Shown here piece by piece: positions 9,661 through 18,100 of a stretch of 64,000 nucleotides of DNA. Numbering within the stretch: position 1 is the first letter of the stretch; each line of letters opens with the position of its first letter. The translations under genes and the position numbers were made by a program. Below the pieces are notes generated by a model, which made no database searches, had not been told where the DNA came from, and was given only the letters and a program-made list of their open reading frames with translations. Source of the stretch: Methanoregulaceae archaeon (GTDB taxonomy: Archaea; Halobacteriota; Methanomicrobia; Methanomicrobiales; Methanospirillaceae); NCBI GenBank assembly GCA_021371995.1, contig JAJFVA010000011.1:1-64000 (forward strand), in the 5' to 3' direction.

Positions 9661-10299
9661 TCACTCCTGACCGGCCTTCTCCCTCACTACCCCGACCCTT
9701 CCTTTTTCGACAGAGAGGGCAAACCCGAGGTCCCGTAAGTATTGACTGCTCATCCCCCTGCCATGGATGAGCAGCTCGACCAGGTCCTCCTTCTCATCGA
9801 CATCGGTATGGATGAGGAACGAGTCGATGACCTCGCAGGAGAGCCCGCATTCCTCGGCAATCCGAAGGTGTTTTTCAAAGCTCATCCCGTAATAGTTCAC
9901 GCGGAACCGATTGGCCCGGGAGAGAAATATGGCATTGGTGCCCCCCCCTCTCCCCGGCACGATGGCCATATCAGCAGAGGTCGTGATCATCCTCCTGATT
10001 GCAGATGCCGATGCAAGCGGAACATCCGCCATGATGATCAGAAGGGGTCCTGGGGTCACTTCCAGGAGTGCATTGATAGAATCGTTCAACCCCCGCGGGT
10101 CATCGAGAACCCTGAGTCCGTTAAAAGAGAACGGTTCTGTCCCGAGGATGAACGGCTCGCACCCCGCCTCCCCTGCAGCCACCACCACGTCGCAGAGCAT
10201 CATATGGGCAAATTTCTCCCTCTCGGGAAGTTCAAGGATACATGAGAGCCGGGTCTTTGGGTTCCTTGGTTTGAACGGGATGAGGGCAGGGACAGGCAT
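9661..10299 (-). CDS. cofC: 2-phospho-L-lactate guanylyltransferase
   Basis: Nucleotidyltransferase that activates 2-phospholactate (or phosphoenolpyruvate in some lineages) for F420 side-chain synthesis. The N terminus PVPALIPFKPRNPKTRLS corresponds to the nucleotide-binding loop with the conserved K-T-R-L, followed by ADVPLAS (LMADLP-like metal site) and GTNAIF. The open frame extends 40 codons upstream, but ATG 10299 begins exactly at the domain and has a TATA-like GATTTATTTATCC at 10325-10337 about 30 nt upstream, so the longer form is rejected. 212 residues, normal for CofC. Divergent from cofG. Confidence 0.93.
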   Translation of the reverse strand: MPVPALIPFKPRNPKTRLSCILELPEREKFAHMMLCDVVVAAGEAGCEPFILGTEPFSFNGLRVLDDPRGLNDSINALLEVTPGPLLIIMADVPLASASAIRRMITTSADMAIVPGRGGGTNAIFLSRANRFRVNYYGMSFEKHLRIAEECGLSCEVIDSFLIHTDVDEKEDLVELLIHGRGMSSQYLRDLGFALSVEKGRVGVVREKAGQE

Positions 10300-10324
10300 T
10301 CCAGTACAGCGGTTGGAGCGGGCC

Positions 10325-10337
10325 GGATAAATAAATC
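10325..10337 (-). promoter_or_regulatory. Putative cofC TATA box
   Basis: GATTTATTTATCC on the minus strand is centred about 32 bp from the chosen cofC ATG and predicts a start site near 10305, which agrees with the shorter CofC reading. Inference from spacing. Confidence 0.5.
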
Positions 10338-10440
10338 TCTCATGGAAGAAGGGATGAAATATCATCAGGCCTGCATGAAGTAACTGAAAACGAATCTGTC
10401 CCGACGACGCATCGTTCATTTCCGGGAAACCGGCAGGAAC

Positions 10441-11472
10441 ATGCCGGAGGAATTTTTATCTCTGAAACGCCCACATCCACTACAACATCACATGGGTCCC
10501 CATACTCTTACCTATACTCGAAACGTCTTTCTTCCGCTGACGACAGTCTGCCATAACCGGTGCGGGTACTGCATCTTCCGGACCCCGGTCCGTGAAGGCT
10601 GCATAATGAGCCCGCACGAGGCAGAATCAATCCTTGCAGCAGGGGCAGCAGCCGGGTGCACCGAGGCACTCTTCACGTTCGGGGAGCGCCCGGGTCTGGA
10701 ACCGGGATTCCCGGAGATGATCGCCCGTTACGGGTATACGGATATCCTTGATTACTGCTATGACCTGTGCGTCCGGAGCATCGAATGCGGACTCCTCCCC
10801 CATACCAACGCAGGCATCCTGACCCTTGAAGAGATGGAGCGGCTCCGGGGGGTGAACGCAAGCATGGGTCTCATGCTCGAGACCACGGCAGAACTGCCAG
10901 CCCATGCCAAATCTCCGGGAAAGGACCCTGCTGTCCGGATCCAGATGATTGAAGAGGCCGGCAGCCTGAAGATCCCCTTCACGACCGGCCTCCTGCTTGG
11001 TATCGGGGAGACGATGGAGGACCGGGAGGACTCGCTGATCGTGATCAGGGACCTTCACCGGAAGTACGGGCATATCCAGGAAGTGATACTCCAGAATTTC
11101 TGTGCAAAGGAAGGGACCCCGATGGAACAATCAGAAAGCATCGATCCTGAAGAGATGTGCCTCATCATCAGGATGGCAAAAGATATCCTCCCTGCCGATA
11201 TCGCAGTCCAGATCCCGCCCAATCTCGCCGATGCACAGAACCTTATCCCATGCGGTGTGGACGATTTCGGGGGCATATCACCGATCACCATCGACTACGT
11301 CAACCCTGAACACCCGTGGCCGGAACTTGACCGTCTTTGGGTGGTTGCCGGGAATTCGGTCCTGAAGGAACGTCTCTGCATCTATCCGCAGTATATCAAA
11401 AAGGGATGGTACCATCCCCGGTTGGAACCCCTTATTAGGATACTGGAACAACATATAGAATGCGAGCGTTGA
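10441..11472 (+). CDS. cofG: 7,8-didemethyl-8-hydroxy-5-deazariboflavin (FO) synthase subunit 1
   Basis: Radical SAM enzyme that, with CofH, builds the deazaflavin chromophore of F420. The iron-sulfur triad is CHNRCGYC (C-x3-C-x2-C, about residues 37-44) followed by IFRTP; further family motifs are TFGERPG and the HTNAGIL segment. Length 343 residues. The start is uncertain: ATG 10441 is the longest, but a TATA-like TTTTTATCT at 10454-10462 would give a leaderless message starting at ATG 10492 (protein beginning GPHTLTYTRNVF), which matches the family N terminus better. cofH is not in the window. purC follows after 4 nt. Confidence 0.95.
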   Translation: MPEEFLSLKRPHPLQHHMGPHTLTYTRNVFLPLTTVCHNRCGYCIFRTPVREGCIMSPHEAESILAAGAAAGCTEALFTFGERPGLEPGFPEMIARYGYTDILDYCYDLCVRSIECGLLPHTNAGILTLEEMERLRGVNASMGLMLETTAELPAHAKSPGKDPAVRIQMIEEAGSLKIPFTTGLLLGIGETMEDREDSLIVIRDLHRKYGHIQEVILQNFCAKEGTPMEQSESIDPEEMCLIIRMAKDILPADIAVQIPPNLADAQNLIPCGVDDFGGISPITIDYVNPEHPWPELDRLWVVAGNSVLKERLCIYPQYIKKGWYHPRLEPLIRILEQHIECER

Positions 11473-11476
11473 GAAC

Positions 11477-12190
11477 GTGAAACAGGGTGACCTGGTCTAC
11501 TCCGGAAAGGCAAAGTCCTTATACCGCACCGATACAAAGGGCGAGCTTCTTGTAACGTTCAGGGACGATATCACCGCATTTGACGGTGGAAAGAAAGATG
11601 TGCTCACCAGTAAGGGGAGTCTGAACGCACAGGTATCAGCACGGCTTTTCTCGCTCCTTGAAGAACATCGTATCAGGACCCATTTTATCAGGTCCCTTGA
11701 CGATTCGAGCATGCTTGTCCGGGAACTGGAGATGATACCTCTCGAGGTTATCGTCCGGAATATTGCGGCAGGATCAATGGTCCGGAACTACCCTGTCAGG
11801 GAAGGGACCCCGCTCGATCCCCCGGTGATCGTGATCGATTACAAGGACGATGCCCGGCATGATCCGATGCTCAACGATGATCTCATCCTTGCCATGAAGA
11901 TCCTCTCAAAAGACGAGCTTCTCCGGATGAAAGAGCTGGCCCTCAAAGTCAACATCGTCCTCTCACGGTTTTTTGAGGCCCGGGGAATCATTCTTGTCGA
12001 CTTCAAGCTCGAATTCGGAAGATACGAGGGCGATATCCTTGTCGGAGACGAGATCAGCATGGACTCGATGCGTCTCTGGGATGCGAAAACAAAAGGATCG
12101 CTTGACAAGGACGTATACCGGTTTGAAAAAGGGGATGTGCTTGCCGTCTACCGGCAGGTGACCGAAAAAGTCCTCAAGAGGGGAGATTAA
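11477..12190 (+). CDS. purC: Phosphoribosylaminoimidazole-succinocarboxamide synthase
   Basis: SAICAR synthase, joining aspartate to CAIR with ATP in purine synthesis. The 237-residue protein shows GKAKSLYRTD, FRDDITAFDG (ATP and metal site), LEMIPLEVIVRNIAAGS, ILVDFKLEFGR and GDEISMDSMRLWD, all diagnostic. It starts with GTG at 11477, 4 nt after cofG, and is followed 3 nt later by purS, so cofG-purC-purS-purQ-FTR looks like one transcript. Confidence 0.97.
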   Translation: MKQGDLVYSGKAKSLYRTDTKGELLVTFRDDITAFDGGKKDVLTSKGSLNAQVSARLFSLLEEHRIRTHFIRSLDDSSMLVRELEMIPLEVIVRNIAAGSMVRNYPVREGTPLDPPVIVIDYKDDARHDPMLNDDLILAMKILSKDELLRMKELALKVNIVLSRFFEARGIILVDFKLEFGRYEGDILVGDEISMDSMRLWDAKTKGSLDKDVYRFEKGDVLAVYRQVTEKVLKRGD

Positions 12191-12193
12191 TCC

Positions 12194-12439
12194 ATGATAT
12201 TTCTTGCAACGATCACGATCGGCTTAAAAGAAGGGATGCTCGACCCCGAGGCCATGGCCATCAGGCATGCCCTCGGAAACCTCGGGTTTGCAACCGACGA
12301 ACTCCGGACAAAAAAACTCTTCATGGTCCGGTTCGATGCGGCCGATGCCCGGGAAGCGGAAGAGAAGGCGAGAGGTATGTGCGAGCGGCTGCTTGCAAAC
12401 CCTGTCATCCATCACTATGAGATAGAGGTTCACCGATGA
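12194..12439 (+). CDS. purS: Phosphoribosylformylglycinamidine synthase subunit PurS
   Basis: Small 81-residue subunit that bridges PurL and the glutaminase PurQ in the FGAM synthase complex. The sequence has the family pattern of an N-terminal beta strand, GMLDPEAMAIRHALGNLGF, and the C-terminal LLANPVIHHYEIEV. It overlaps purQ by 4 nt (ATGA). PurL is not encoded in the window. Confidence 0.95.
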   Translation: MIFLATITIGLKEGMLDPEAMAIRHALGNLGFATDELRTKKLFMVRFDAADAREAEEKARGMCERLLANPVIHHYEIEVHR

Positions 12440-13146
12440 GGTTTGCCGTCATCCAGTTTGGAGGGAGCAACTGTGACCGTGACGCCTGGTATGTCCTCTC
12501 CGAGATCTGCGGTGTGGATTGCGATCTCGTCTGGTACAAAGACGGCCTCTCCCGCCCATACGATGCAGTGATCCTGCCAGGTGGATTTTCTTACGGCGAT
12601 TATCTCAGGGCTGGGGCGATCGCCGCCCGGACCCCGGTCATGAAGGATATCATCGCCCATGCACAGAAAGGACGCCTGGTGCTCGGTATCTGCAACGGCG
12701 CCCAGATCCTTGCCGAAAGCGGCCTTGTGCCGGGAGTATTTACTATCAATGCGTATCCGAAGTTCATCTGCAGGAGTGTCCACCTGCGGGTGGAGACCAC
12801 AGATTCCCCGTTCACTTCCCTGTACCGGAAAGGAGACGTGATCCGGATCCCCATCGCCCACAAGGAGGGGAGGTACGTGGCTTCAGAAGACCTGCTGTGC
12901 GAACTCAACGACCGGGGACGGATCGCATTCCGCTTCTGCGATTCTTCCGGGAATCTCACGCCGGAGAGTAACCCTAATGGCGCCATGGAACACATCACCG
13001 GTGTCCTCAATGCAACCGGTAATGTCCTTGCCATGATGCCTCACCCGGAGCGGGCATCCGAAGAGATCCTCTCCTCCGAGGATGGAAAGAAGGTCTTTTT
13101 ATCCATGATCACCCATATCGAGCATGCGAAAGGAGTGACCGGCTGA
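12436..13146 (+). CDS. purQ: Phosphoribosylformylglycinamidine synthase subunit PurQ (glutaminase)
   Basis: Class I glutamine amidotransferase that supplies ammonia to FGAM synthase. Visible are FGGSNCDRD at the N terminus, LPGGFSYGDYLRAGAIA, the nucleophile elbow GICNGAQIL (catalytic Cys near 92) and the His-Glu of the triad in MMPHPERA near the C terminus. 236 residues. Overlaps purS by 4 nt and abuts the next gene through TGATGA. Confidence 0.97.
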   Translation: MRFAVIQFGGSNCDRDAWYVLSEICGVDCDLVWYKDGLSRPYDAVILPGGFSYGDYLRAGAIAARTPVMKDIIAHAQKGRLVLGICNGAQILAESGLVPGVFTINAYPKFICRSVHLRVETTDSPFTSLYRKGDVIRIPIAHKEGRYVASEDLLCELNDRGRIAFRFCDSSGNLTPESNPNGAMEHITGVLNATGNVLAMMPHPERASEEILSSEDGKKVFLSMITHIEHAKGVTG

Positions 13147-13442
13147 TGACAGGGGACGAGAAGGAAGAGGAGCAGGAGATCCTCACATGGGCCCGGAATT
13201 ATGCAAAGAAGCATCACTGGGTCCTGAACCCTGACGAGAAAAAACTGGAAGTGGTGATCCGGGGACTTGCCCGGAACAAAAGGAAATTTGGGGAGCAGTA
13301 CTGCCCATGCAGGCTCCGTTCCGGTGATAAAGAGAAGGATGCCGCGATCATCTGTCCCTGCATCTATCATAAGGACGAAGTGGAACAAGACGGGAGTTGC
13401 CACTGCCGGCTGTACTTCCGGGAAGATGCACCCCCGGAATGA
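13146..13442 (+). CDS. Ferredoxin-thioredoxin reductase catalytic subunit-like protein
   Basis: 98-residue FTR beta-type protein that would use a [4Fe-4S] cluster next to a disulfide to reduce thioredoxin-like partners. The cysteine pattern is that of the family: YCPCRL (about 52), ICPCIYH (about 70) and CHCRLYF (about 85), with the preceding helix EILTWARNYAKKHHW. It overlaps purQ by 1 nt, so it is co-transcribed with purine genes. Methanogens lack the plant-type variable subunit; no partner gene is visible. A redox role for purine or pterin enzymes is only a guess from context. Confidence 0.9.
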   Translation: MTGDEKEEEQEILTWARNYAKKHHWVLNPDEKKLEVVIRGLARNKRKFGEQYCPCRLRSGDKEKDAAIICPCIYHKDEVEQDGSCHCRLYFREDAPPE

Positions 13443-13636
13443 TTTTCTTTTCCCAAAAAAAGTCTGATACCAGACAGTGCCATCCCTGCTCTCTCATCTC
13501 CTCACCTTGTCACAGCGGAATTTCGAGGGGGAGAAAATCGCCCGTTTTTTGCCCGCCGGTGATACATTCGCCAGCGCTGATTCTATCCCGGGCGAAGGCA
13601 GCGACAAGGACGATTCAGATAAAAAGTGGTGCCGGC

Positions 13637-15295
13637 CTAAAATTCCTCTTTCTTCTTCTTTAAACCAAACATCACGTGGTATACCGTATAAAGGCCGATA
13701 ACAATCGCAACGACGTACGCAAGGGCGGCAAGATAAAAGACGAAATCAGGTATCCTGACATCGGCCACCGTGATGACCAGAGAGGAGCCGACCACCACTC
13801 CTGCAACGATCAGGCCAATCAGGATCTTGTCGCTCGTCCGGTCAAGGGACTGCTGGAGCCGGAGGATATCGGAGTCAACGATATCGATCTTGATGGTCCC
13901 GGTGGAGAGCTGCCGGAGGGTCTTATTGACCATCCGTGGTGTGTCAAGAACAGCATCGACAGTTTCAAGGAATGAGTGGCTTGCCCGGTACAGGTACTGG
14001 TCGATGAAGTTCTCCCTCCTTGCCAGTTTCCGGACATAGGGCTCGGCCTTCTCCCCGAAGTTGAACTTCGGGTCGAGCGTGACACCAACGTCGAGCACCA
14101 TGATGATGACCTTGAGCATCAGCATCAGGTTCTGCGGCATCTGGATGTGGTATTTCCGGAGGGTATCCGTAAGTCCGTGGCTCATTTCCTCGAAGCTGTA
14201 CTGCCCGATCGACCCCCCCTCGGAATCCAGCATAGCACGGTAGAGATCGTCGCGGAGCAATTCCCTCCGGTTCTCATCGATGGAAATCCCGAGGTGCTCG
14301 AGTGCTTTGATCATCAGCTCGGGGTCTCGCTGCATCATCGCAACGAGGAGATGGGTGAAATAGAACCGCCGTTCAGGGTAGATAATCCCTACAATCCCGA
14401 AGTCCAGGAAATTAATCGTCCCGTCCTTCGAGACAAGAAGGTTACCCGGATGAGGATCACCGTGAAAGAACCCGTCCTCGAAGATCTGTTGCAGGTACGC
14501 ATAGAATCCCCGGTCAGCAACCTCCTTTGGATCGATTCCCAATGCCCGGATCTCATTCACATGGTCGATTCGCACTCCCTCGATATACTCCATGACAAGC
14601 AGATACCTCGTGCTCTGCTCCCAGAAGATCTTCGGCACCCGGATCTTTTTAAGATCCTGCATGTTGACACGGAGACGGTCAGCGTTCTTTCCGTCATGAA
14701 TGAAATCAAGTTCCTGGCGGATTTGTGCGGCAAAATCCCTGACAATCCCCTTTGGATTATAGACCGCGTATTGCGGGTAGTAATACTCGACCCGGGCAGC
14801 AAAGGACTCGAGGATCAGGATGTCAGTCTCGATGACATCTTTTATCCCGGGACGCTGCACTTTCAGGACGACCTGCGTCCCGTCCTGGAGCTTCGCCCGG
14901 TGCACCTGTGCAATGGATGCAGATGCCAGGGGAGTCTCTTCAATCTCAATAAAACACTTCTCATGGTCCGGACATTCCCGTTCGATAACTGCCTTGATCT
15001 CGCTGAACGGCAGGGGCGCATTATGGTCCTGCAGGATCTTCAGTTCCTCGATCAGCTCGGGGGGGAGCAGATCTCCTCTCGTGGAGAGGATCTGGCCGAA
15101 TTTCACAAAAGTAGGCCCGAGCTCCTCGATAGCCATCCGCATCCGCTGGTAGACCGAAGTGACCGATTCGATATCGCATTCCTTGCACCTCCGGAACCGG
15201 TAGGTCCCGGGGAAGAGTTTCTGGACGATCGATCCGAACTGGTACTTGATCAGGATATCCGCAATCTGCCAGTATCGCCTGAATTTTGTCACCAT
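13637..15295 (-). CDS. UbiB/ABC1/AarF-family atypical kinase
   Basis: Protein-kinase-like ATPase of the ABC1/UbiB family, 552 residues. Motifs in order: the KxGQ-type FVKFGQILSTRGDLLP (about 60), ASIAQVHRA (P-loop-like A-rich segment with following catalytic lysine VVLKVQRPG), GFFHGDPHPGNL (catalytic loop, about 275) and NFLDFGIVG (metal-binding DFG). Two hydrophobic helices end the protein (about 490-545), so it is probably membrane bound. Bacterial and mitochondrial members aid isoprenoid quinone synthesis; here it lies downstream of mevalonate and prenyl-diphosphate genes, suggesting a link to isoprenoid lipids. The 448-codon frame on the opposite strand is a shadow. Confidence 0.93.
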   Translation of the reverse strand: MVTKFRRYWQIADILIKYQFGSIVQKLFPGTYRFRRCKECDIESVTSVYQRMRMAIEELGPTFVKFGQILSTRGDLLPPELIEELKILQDHNAPLPFSEIKAVIERECPDHEKCFIEIEETPLASASIAQVHRAKLQDGTQVVLKVQRPGIKDVIETDILILESFAARVEYYYPQYAVYNPKGIVRDFAAQIRQELDFIHDGKNADRLRVNMQDLKKIRVPKIFWEQSTRYLLVMEYIEGVRIDHVNEIRALGIDPKEVADRGFYAYLQQIFEDGFFHGDPHPGNLLVSKDGTINFLDFGIVGIIYPERRFYFTHLLVAMMQRDPELMIKALEHLGISIDENRRELLRDDLYRAMLDSEGGSIGQYSFEEMSHGLTDTLRKYHIQMPQNLMLMLKVIIMVLDVGVTLDPKFNFGEKAEPYVRKLARRENFIDQYLYRASHSFLETVDAVLDTPRMVNKTLRQLSTGTIKIDIVDSDILRLQQSLDRTSDKILIGLIVAGVVVGSSLVITVADVRIPDFVFYLAALAYVVAIVIGLYTVYHVMFGLKKKKEEF

Positions 15296-15343
15296 GCGGT
15301 CATCTTCACCCGTACTGAATAGTTAAACGAAAAGATATTAGTC

Positions 15344-15358
15344 CCTTTCTCTCAAAGG
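15344..15358 (-). other. Small hairpin between gltX and the UbiB-family gene
   Basis: CCTTT, CTCTC loop, AAAGG forms a 5-bp stem in the 132-nt gap. It could end or attenuate transcription coming from gltX, but it has no T-run directly after it, so the call is weak. Confidence 0.3.
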
Positions 15359-15427
15359 AAAGGAGTTCACTAATGTTTGCGATAACAACAAGCCCGGATC
15401 AGCACCTGCCTGACCAGGATACCTCTC

Positions 15428-17116
15428 TTACCGGTGAGTGAAATACGCGATAACCCGGTCACCCGCTGTATCATCGATACGGGCAAATCCCACCCGCTCA
15501 AACTGGACAACCGCTCCCGCCTCTCTCACCACGCCCGGCTCGCAGACACCCTCAACGTCTCCTTCCTGTTTCCGGAGCATGCAGGGCAATGCACAATCCG
15601 CCGGCAGCCACTGGATGATAGGGGCTTTTGCATCCCGTGCATCGGAGAGCTGATCACCTGCGTAGGTGAGCACATACTCTTCCTCCTCCCGGGACACCCT
15701 GACATTGAAGAGGTCTTTTAACCGGATCATCGGCGGATCTTTTTCGAGTTCCCCCCGGGGAAGCAGGACCGTTCCGGTAAACGGAAGGACCCGGGTTCCC
15801 CGTGCCGGCTCATTCGGGTGGAGGAGTGCATGCGCGACATGGTGAGGCGCCTGCCTGATCGGCACACCTACCGGGTGGGGGACAAAAAAATACCGGTTTG
15901 CAACAGGATCGACAATCATACGATTCTGGGCATAGAGGTTGTCCCATGAAAAGGAGATATCGGTCTCCCCGATACCAATCTCGACGACTGCCTGCCGGAC
16001 CGCCTCAGGGGCAATACCCCGCCGGGCAAGAGCCCTGAGCGTGCCGAGACGGATATCATCCCAGCCCTCGTACTCCCCTGACACAATTCCCTGTCTCATC
16101 TGGGAGGTGGAGAGGACGACCCCCTCGATACCCATTCTCCCGTAATGCCGGTACACAGGGACACTCCAGCCGAAATAATCAAAAATATACCGCTGCCTCC
16201 GGGTGTTTGCGATATGATCTTTTCCGCGGATCACGTGCGTCACCCCGAGCAGATGATCATCCACCGCCACCGAGAAGTTCATCAGCGGGTAGACAATGGC
16301 ATCAATTCTCGGGTGAAGGGGCTGGCGCAGGATACGAAACGCGGGAAAATCCCGCATTGCCGGATCAGGGTGGTCAAGCTCGGTCCTGACCCGGACCGAC
16401 GCCTCGCCCTCGTAGAACTCCCCGGCAAGCATCTTTTCCCAGAGTTCAAGGTTCTCCTCGACAGAAAGGGGTCGGCAGGGGCAGGCGGTCTTCTGCTGCT
16501 TCAACTCCCTGAACTGCTCATTTTCGCAGGTACAGACATAGGCACCCCCGCGCTCTATCAGTTCCTTTCCATAGCGGTAATAGAGATCAAACCGGTCGCT
16601 CTGATACACCACTTCATGGATCGAAAGCCCGAGCCACTCGATATCCTCGACCACCATCCGGTACGCTTCCCGGTCGACCCTCTTTGGGTCGGTATCTTCG
16701 ATCCGGAGGATATATTTCCCGCCGTAGCGTTTGACATATGCGTCGTTCAGCACAGCCGCCCGTGCATGCCCCAGGTGCAGCGGCCCGCTGGGATTCGGGG
16801 CAAAGCGCATCACCACACCAGAGTCCGATCGTTCGAGATGCGGGAGCTCTTTTACATGCACCCGTGGCCGGGACATGTCATCGGCAACCTCCGGGGCCAG
16901 GGCACAAAGCCGCTCCTCCCGCTCCTTTGGGGAGAGGGTGGCAACCTCGGCGAGCACTTCCTCAATGAGAGCGGACGCTTCCTTTGCCCGGGGCCGGAAT
17001 TCCGGATACTTCCCCATGACCATCCCGATCACGGTCCCTGCCTTTGGAAGACCCGAATGTTTCACCGAGTTCTGGAGGGCAAAAATAAAAAGGGCTTCCC
17101 GGAGGCCTTCTTCCAT
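15428..17116 (-). CDS. gltX: Glutamate--tRNA ligase (archaeal type)
   Basis: Class I aminoacyl-tRNA synthetase charging tRNA-Glu (and tRNA-Gln for later amidation in archaea). The 562-residue protein has an archaeal N-terminal extension, then RFAPNPSGPLHLGHAR (HIGH motif, about 105-120), RIEDTDPKR, and the KMSKS-equivalent VLSTSQMR (about 335), and a beta-barrel anticodon domain at the C terminus. Two nucleotides separate its stop-side neighbour idsA start region, keeping it in the superoperon. The CTCENEQF and ACPCRP cysteines (about 200-220) suggest a zinc site. Confidence 0.97.
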   Translation of the reverse strand: MEEGLREALFIFALQNSVKHSGLPKAGTVIGMVMGKYPEFRPRAKEASALIEEVLAEVATLSPKEREERLCALAPEVADDMSRPRVHVKELPHLERSDSGVVMRFAPNPSGPLHLGHARAAVLNDAYVKRYGGKYILRIEDTDPKRVDREAYRMVVEDIEWLGLSIHEVVYQSDRFDLYYRYGKELIERGGAYVCTCENEQFRELKQQKTACPCRPLSVEENLELWEKMLAGEFYEGEASVRVRTELDHPDPAMRDFPAFRILRQPLHPRIDAIVYPLMNFSVAVDDHLLGVTHVIRGKDHIANTRRQRYIFDYFGWSVPVYRHYGRMGIEGVVLSTSQMRQGIVSGEYEGWDDIRLGTLRALARRGIAPEAVRQAVVEIGIGETDISFSWDNLYAQNRMIVDPVANRYFFVPHPVGVPIRQAPHHVAHALLHPNEPARGTRVLPFTGTVLLPRGELEKDPPMIRLKDLFNVRVSREEEEYVLTYAGDQLSDARDAKAPIIQWLPADCALPCMLRKQEGDVEGVCEPGVVREAGAVVQFERVGFARIDDTAGDRVIAYFTHR

Positions 17117-17118
17117 GT

Positions 17119-18081
17119 TCAGTAGCTCCGGGCAAGGAAATAATCGGCAAGGTCTGAAAGAAGCCGTTTCTCTTCGGTATCAGGGAGGATGCTGATACGC
17201 TTCTTCCCGTTCTTGATAAGGTCACGGGCCGTCACCCTGACCTCCTCAAGTACGCCCAGCGACTCGAGTTTCCGTATGACGGCATCGATCTCGGCAGGAG
17301 AGAGGTCACGGCGGTATTCTGACAGGTCAAGACCCTTTTCAAATGCCTTCATGGCGATCAGGGTCTTTTTCCCTTCCCGCAGGTCGGATGCCCGGTCCTT
17401 TCCGCTCACTTCAGGGGAAGCTACAAGATCGATGATATCATCCTGGATCTGGAATGCCATCCCGATCCCGAGCCCGAAATGGTACAGTGCATCGACATAG
17501 GAGGGATTCCCTCCGGCAAGGATCCCGCCAATTCCCGCCGATGCTGCATAGAGGACCCCGGTCTTCTTCTCCACCATCTTCATATACTCCCCCTCCAGCA
17601 CGTCATCCCTTGACTCAAACGACATATCCATGTGCTGCCCCTCGCAGATCTGGACACATGTCCGGCCAAGCATCGAGATTGCCCGCACCTTGGCATTATC
17701 AGGGGCATCGCTCATGGCAATAAATTCAAAGGCGCTTGCAAAAAGTACATCGCCTGCAAGGATTGCCGTTGGCATATCCCATTTTGTATGGACCGTGGGA
17801 ACTCCTCTCCGCACCACGTCTCCATCCATGATGTCGTCATGGATGAGGGTGAAACTGTGGGTGAGCTCAAGTGCGAGTGCCGCAGGCATCACATCAATTG
17901 AACTCCCTTTCCGGATCGCATCGGCCGAGAGGATAAGCATGACCGGCCGCAGCCTTTTTCCTCCCGCAAGGAGCAGGTGGGAGCTTGCTGACCCGAGTTC
18001 TCCGCAGGTCTCCCCGAAATAGCGGTAGATGAGTTTATCCACCTGTTCCGCAGTGTTCTCCAGATATTCCTTGAGATCCAT
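17119..18081 (-). CDS. Geranylgeranyl/farnesyl diphosphate synthase (polyprenyl synthetase)
   Basis: Trans-prenyltransferase that elongates allylic diphosphates with IPP to make the C20 (and C15) chains of archaeal lipids. Family motifs are GGKRLRP, the first aspartate-rich LIHDDIMDG and the second FQIQDDIIDL, with KKTGVLYAASA and GKKTLIAMKA. The frame is open 35 codons further, but ATG 18081 begins a normal N terminus (DLKEYLENTAEQ) and avoids running into the RNase J gene. 320 residues. Chain length cannot be assigned from sequence alone. Confidence 0.94.
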   Translation of the reverse strand: MDLKEYLENTAEQVDKLIYRYFGETCGELGSASSHLLLAGGKRLRPVMLILSADAIRKGSSIDVMPAALALELTHSFTLIHDDIMDGDVVRRGVPTVHTKWDMPTAILAGDVLFASAFEFIAMSDAPDNAKVRAISMLGRTCVQICEGQHMDMSFESRDDVLEGEYMKMVEKKTGVLYAASAGIGGILAGGNPSYVDALYHFGLGIGMAFQIQDDIIDLVASPEVSGKDRASDLREGKKTLIAMKAFEKGLDLSEYRRDLSPAEIDAVIRKLESLGVLEEVRVTARDLIKNGKKRISILPDTEEKRLLSDLADYFLARSY

Positions 18082-18100
18082 GTGACTACCCTTCCTTTGT

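Noticed and set aside
13976-15322. Long plus-strand ORF of about 448 codons
   Set aside because: It lies exactly opposite the UbiB-family gene, which has all family motifs; the frame is a composition-driven antisense shadow with no recognised motif.
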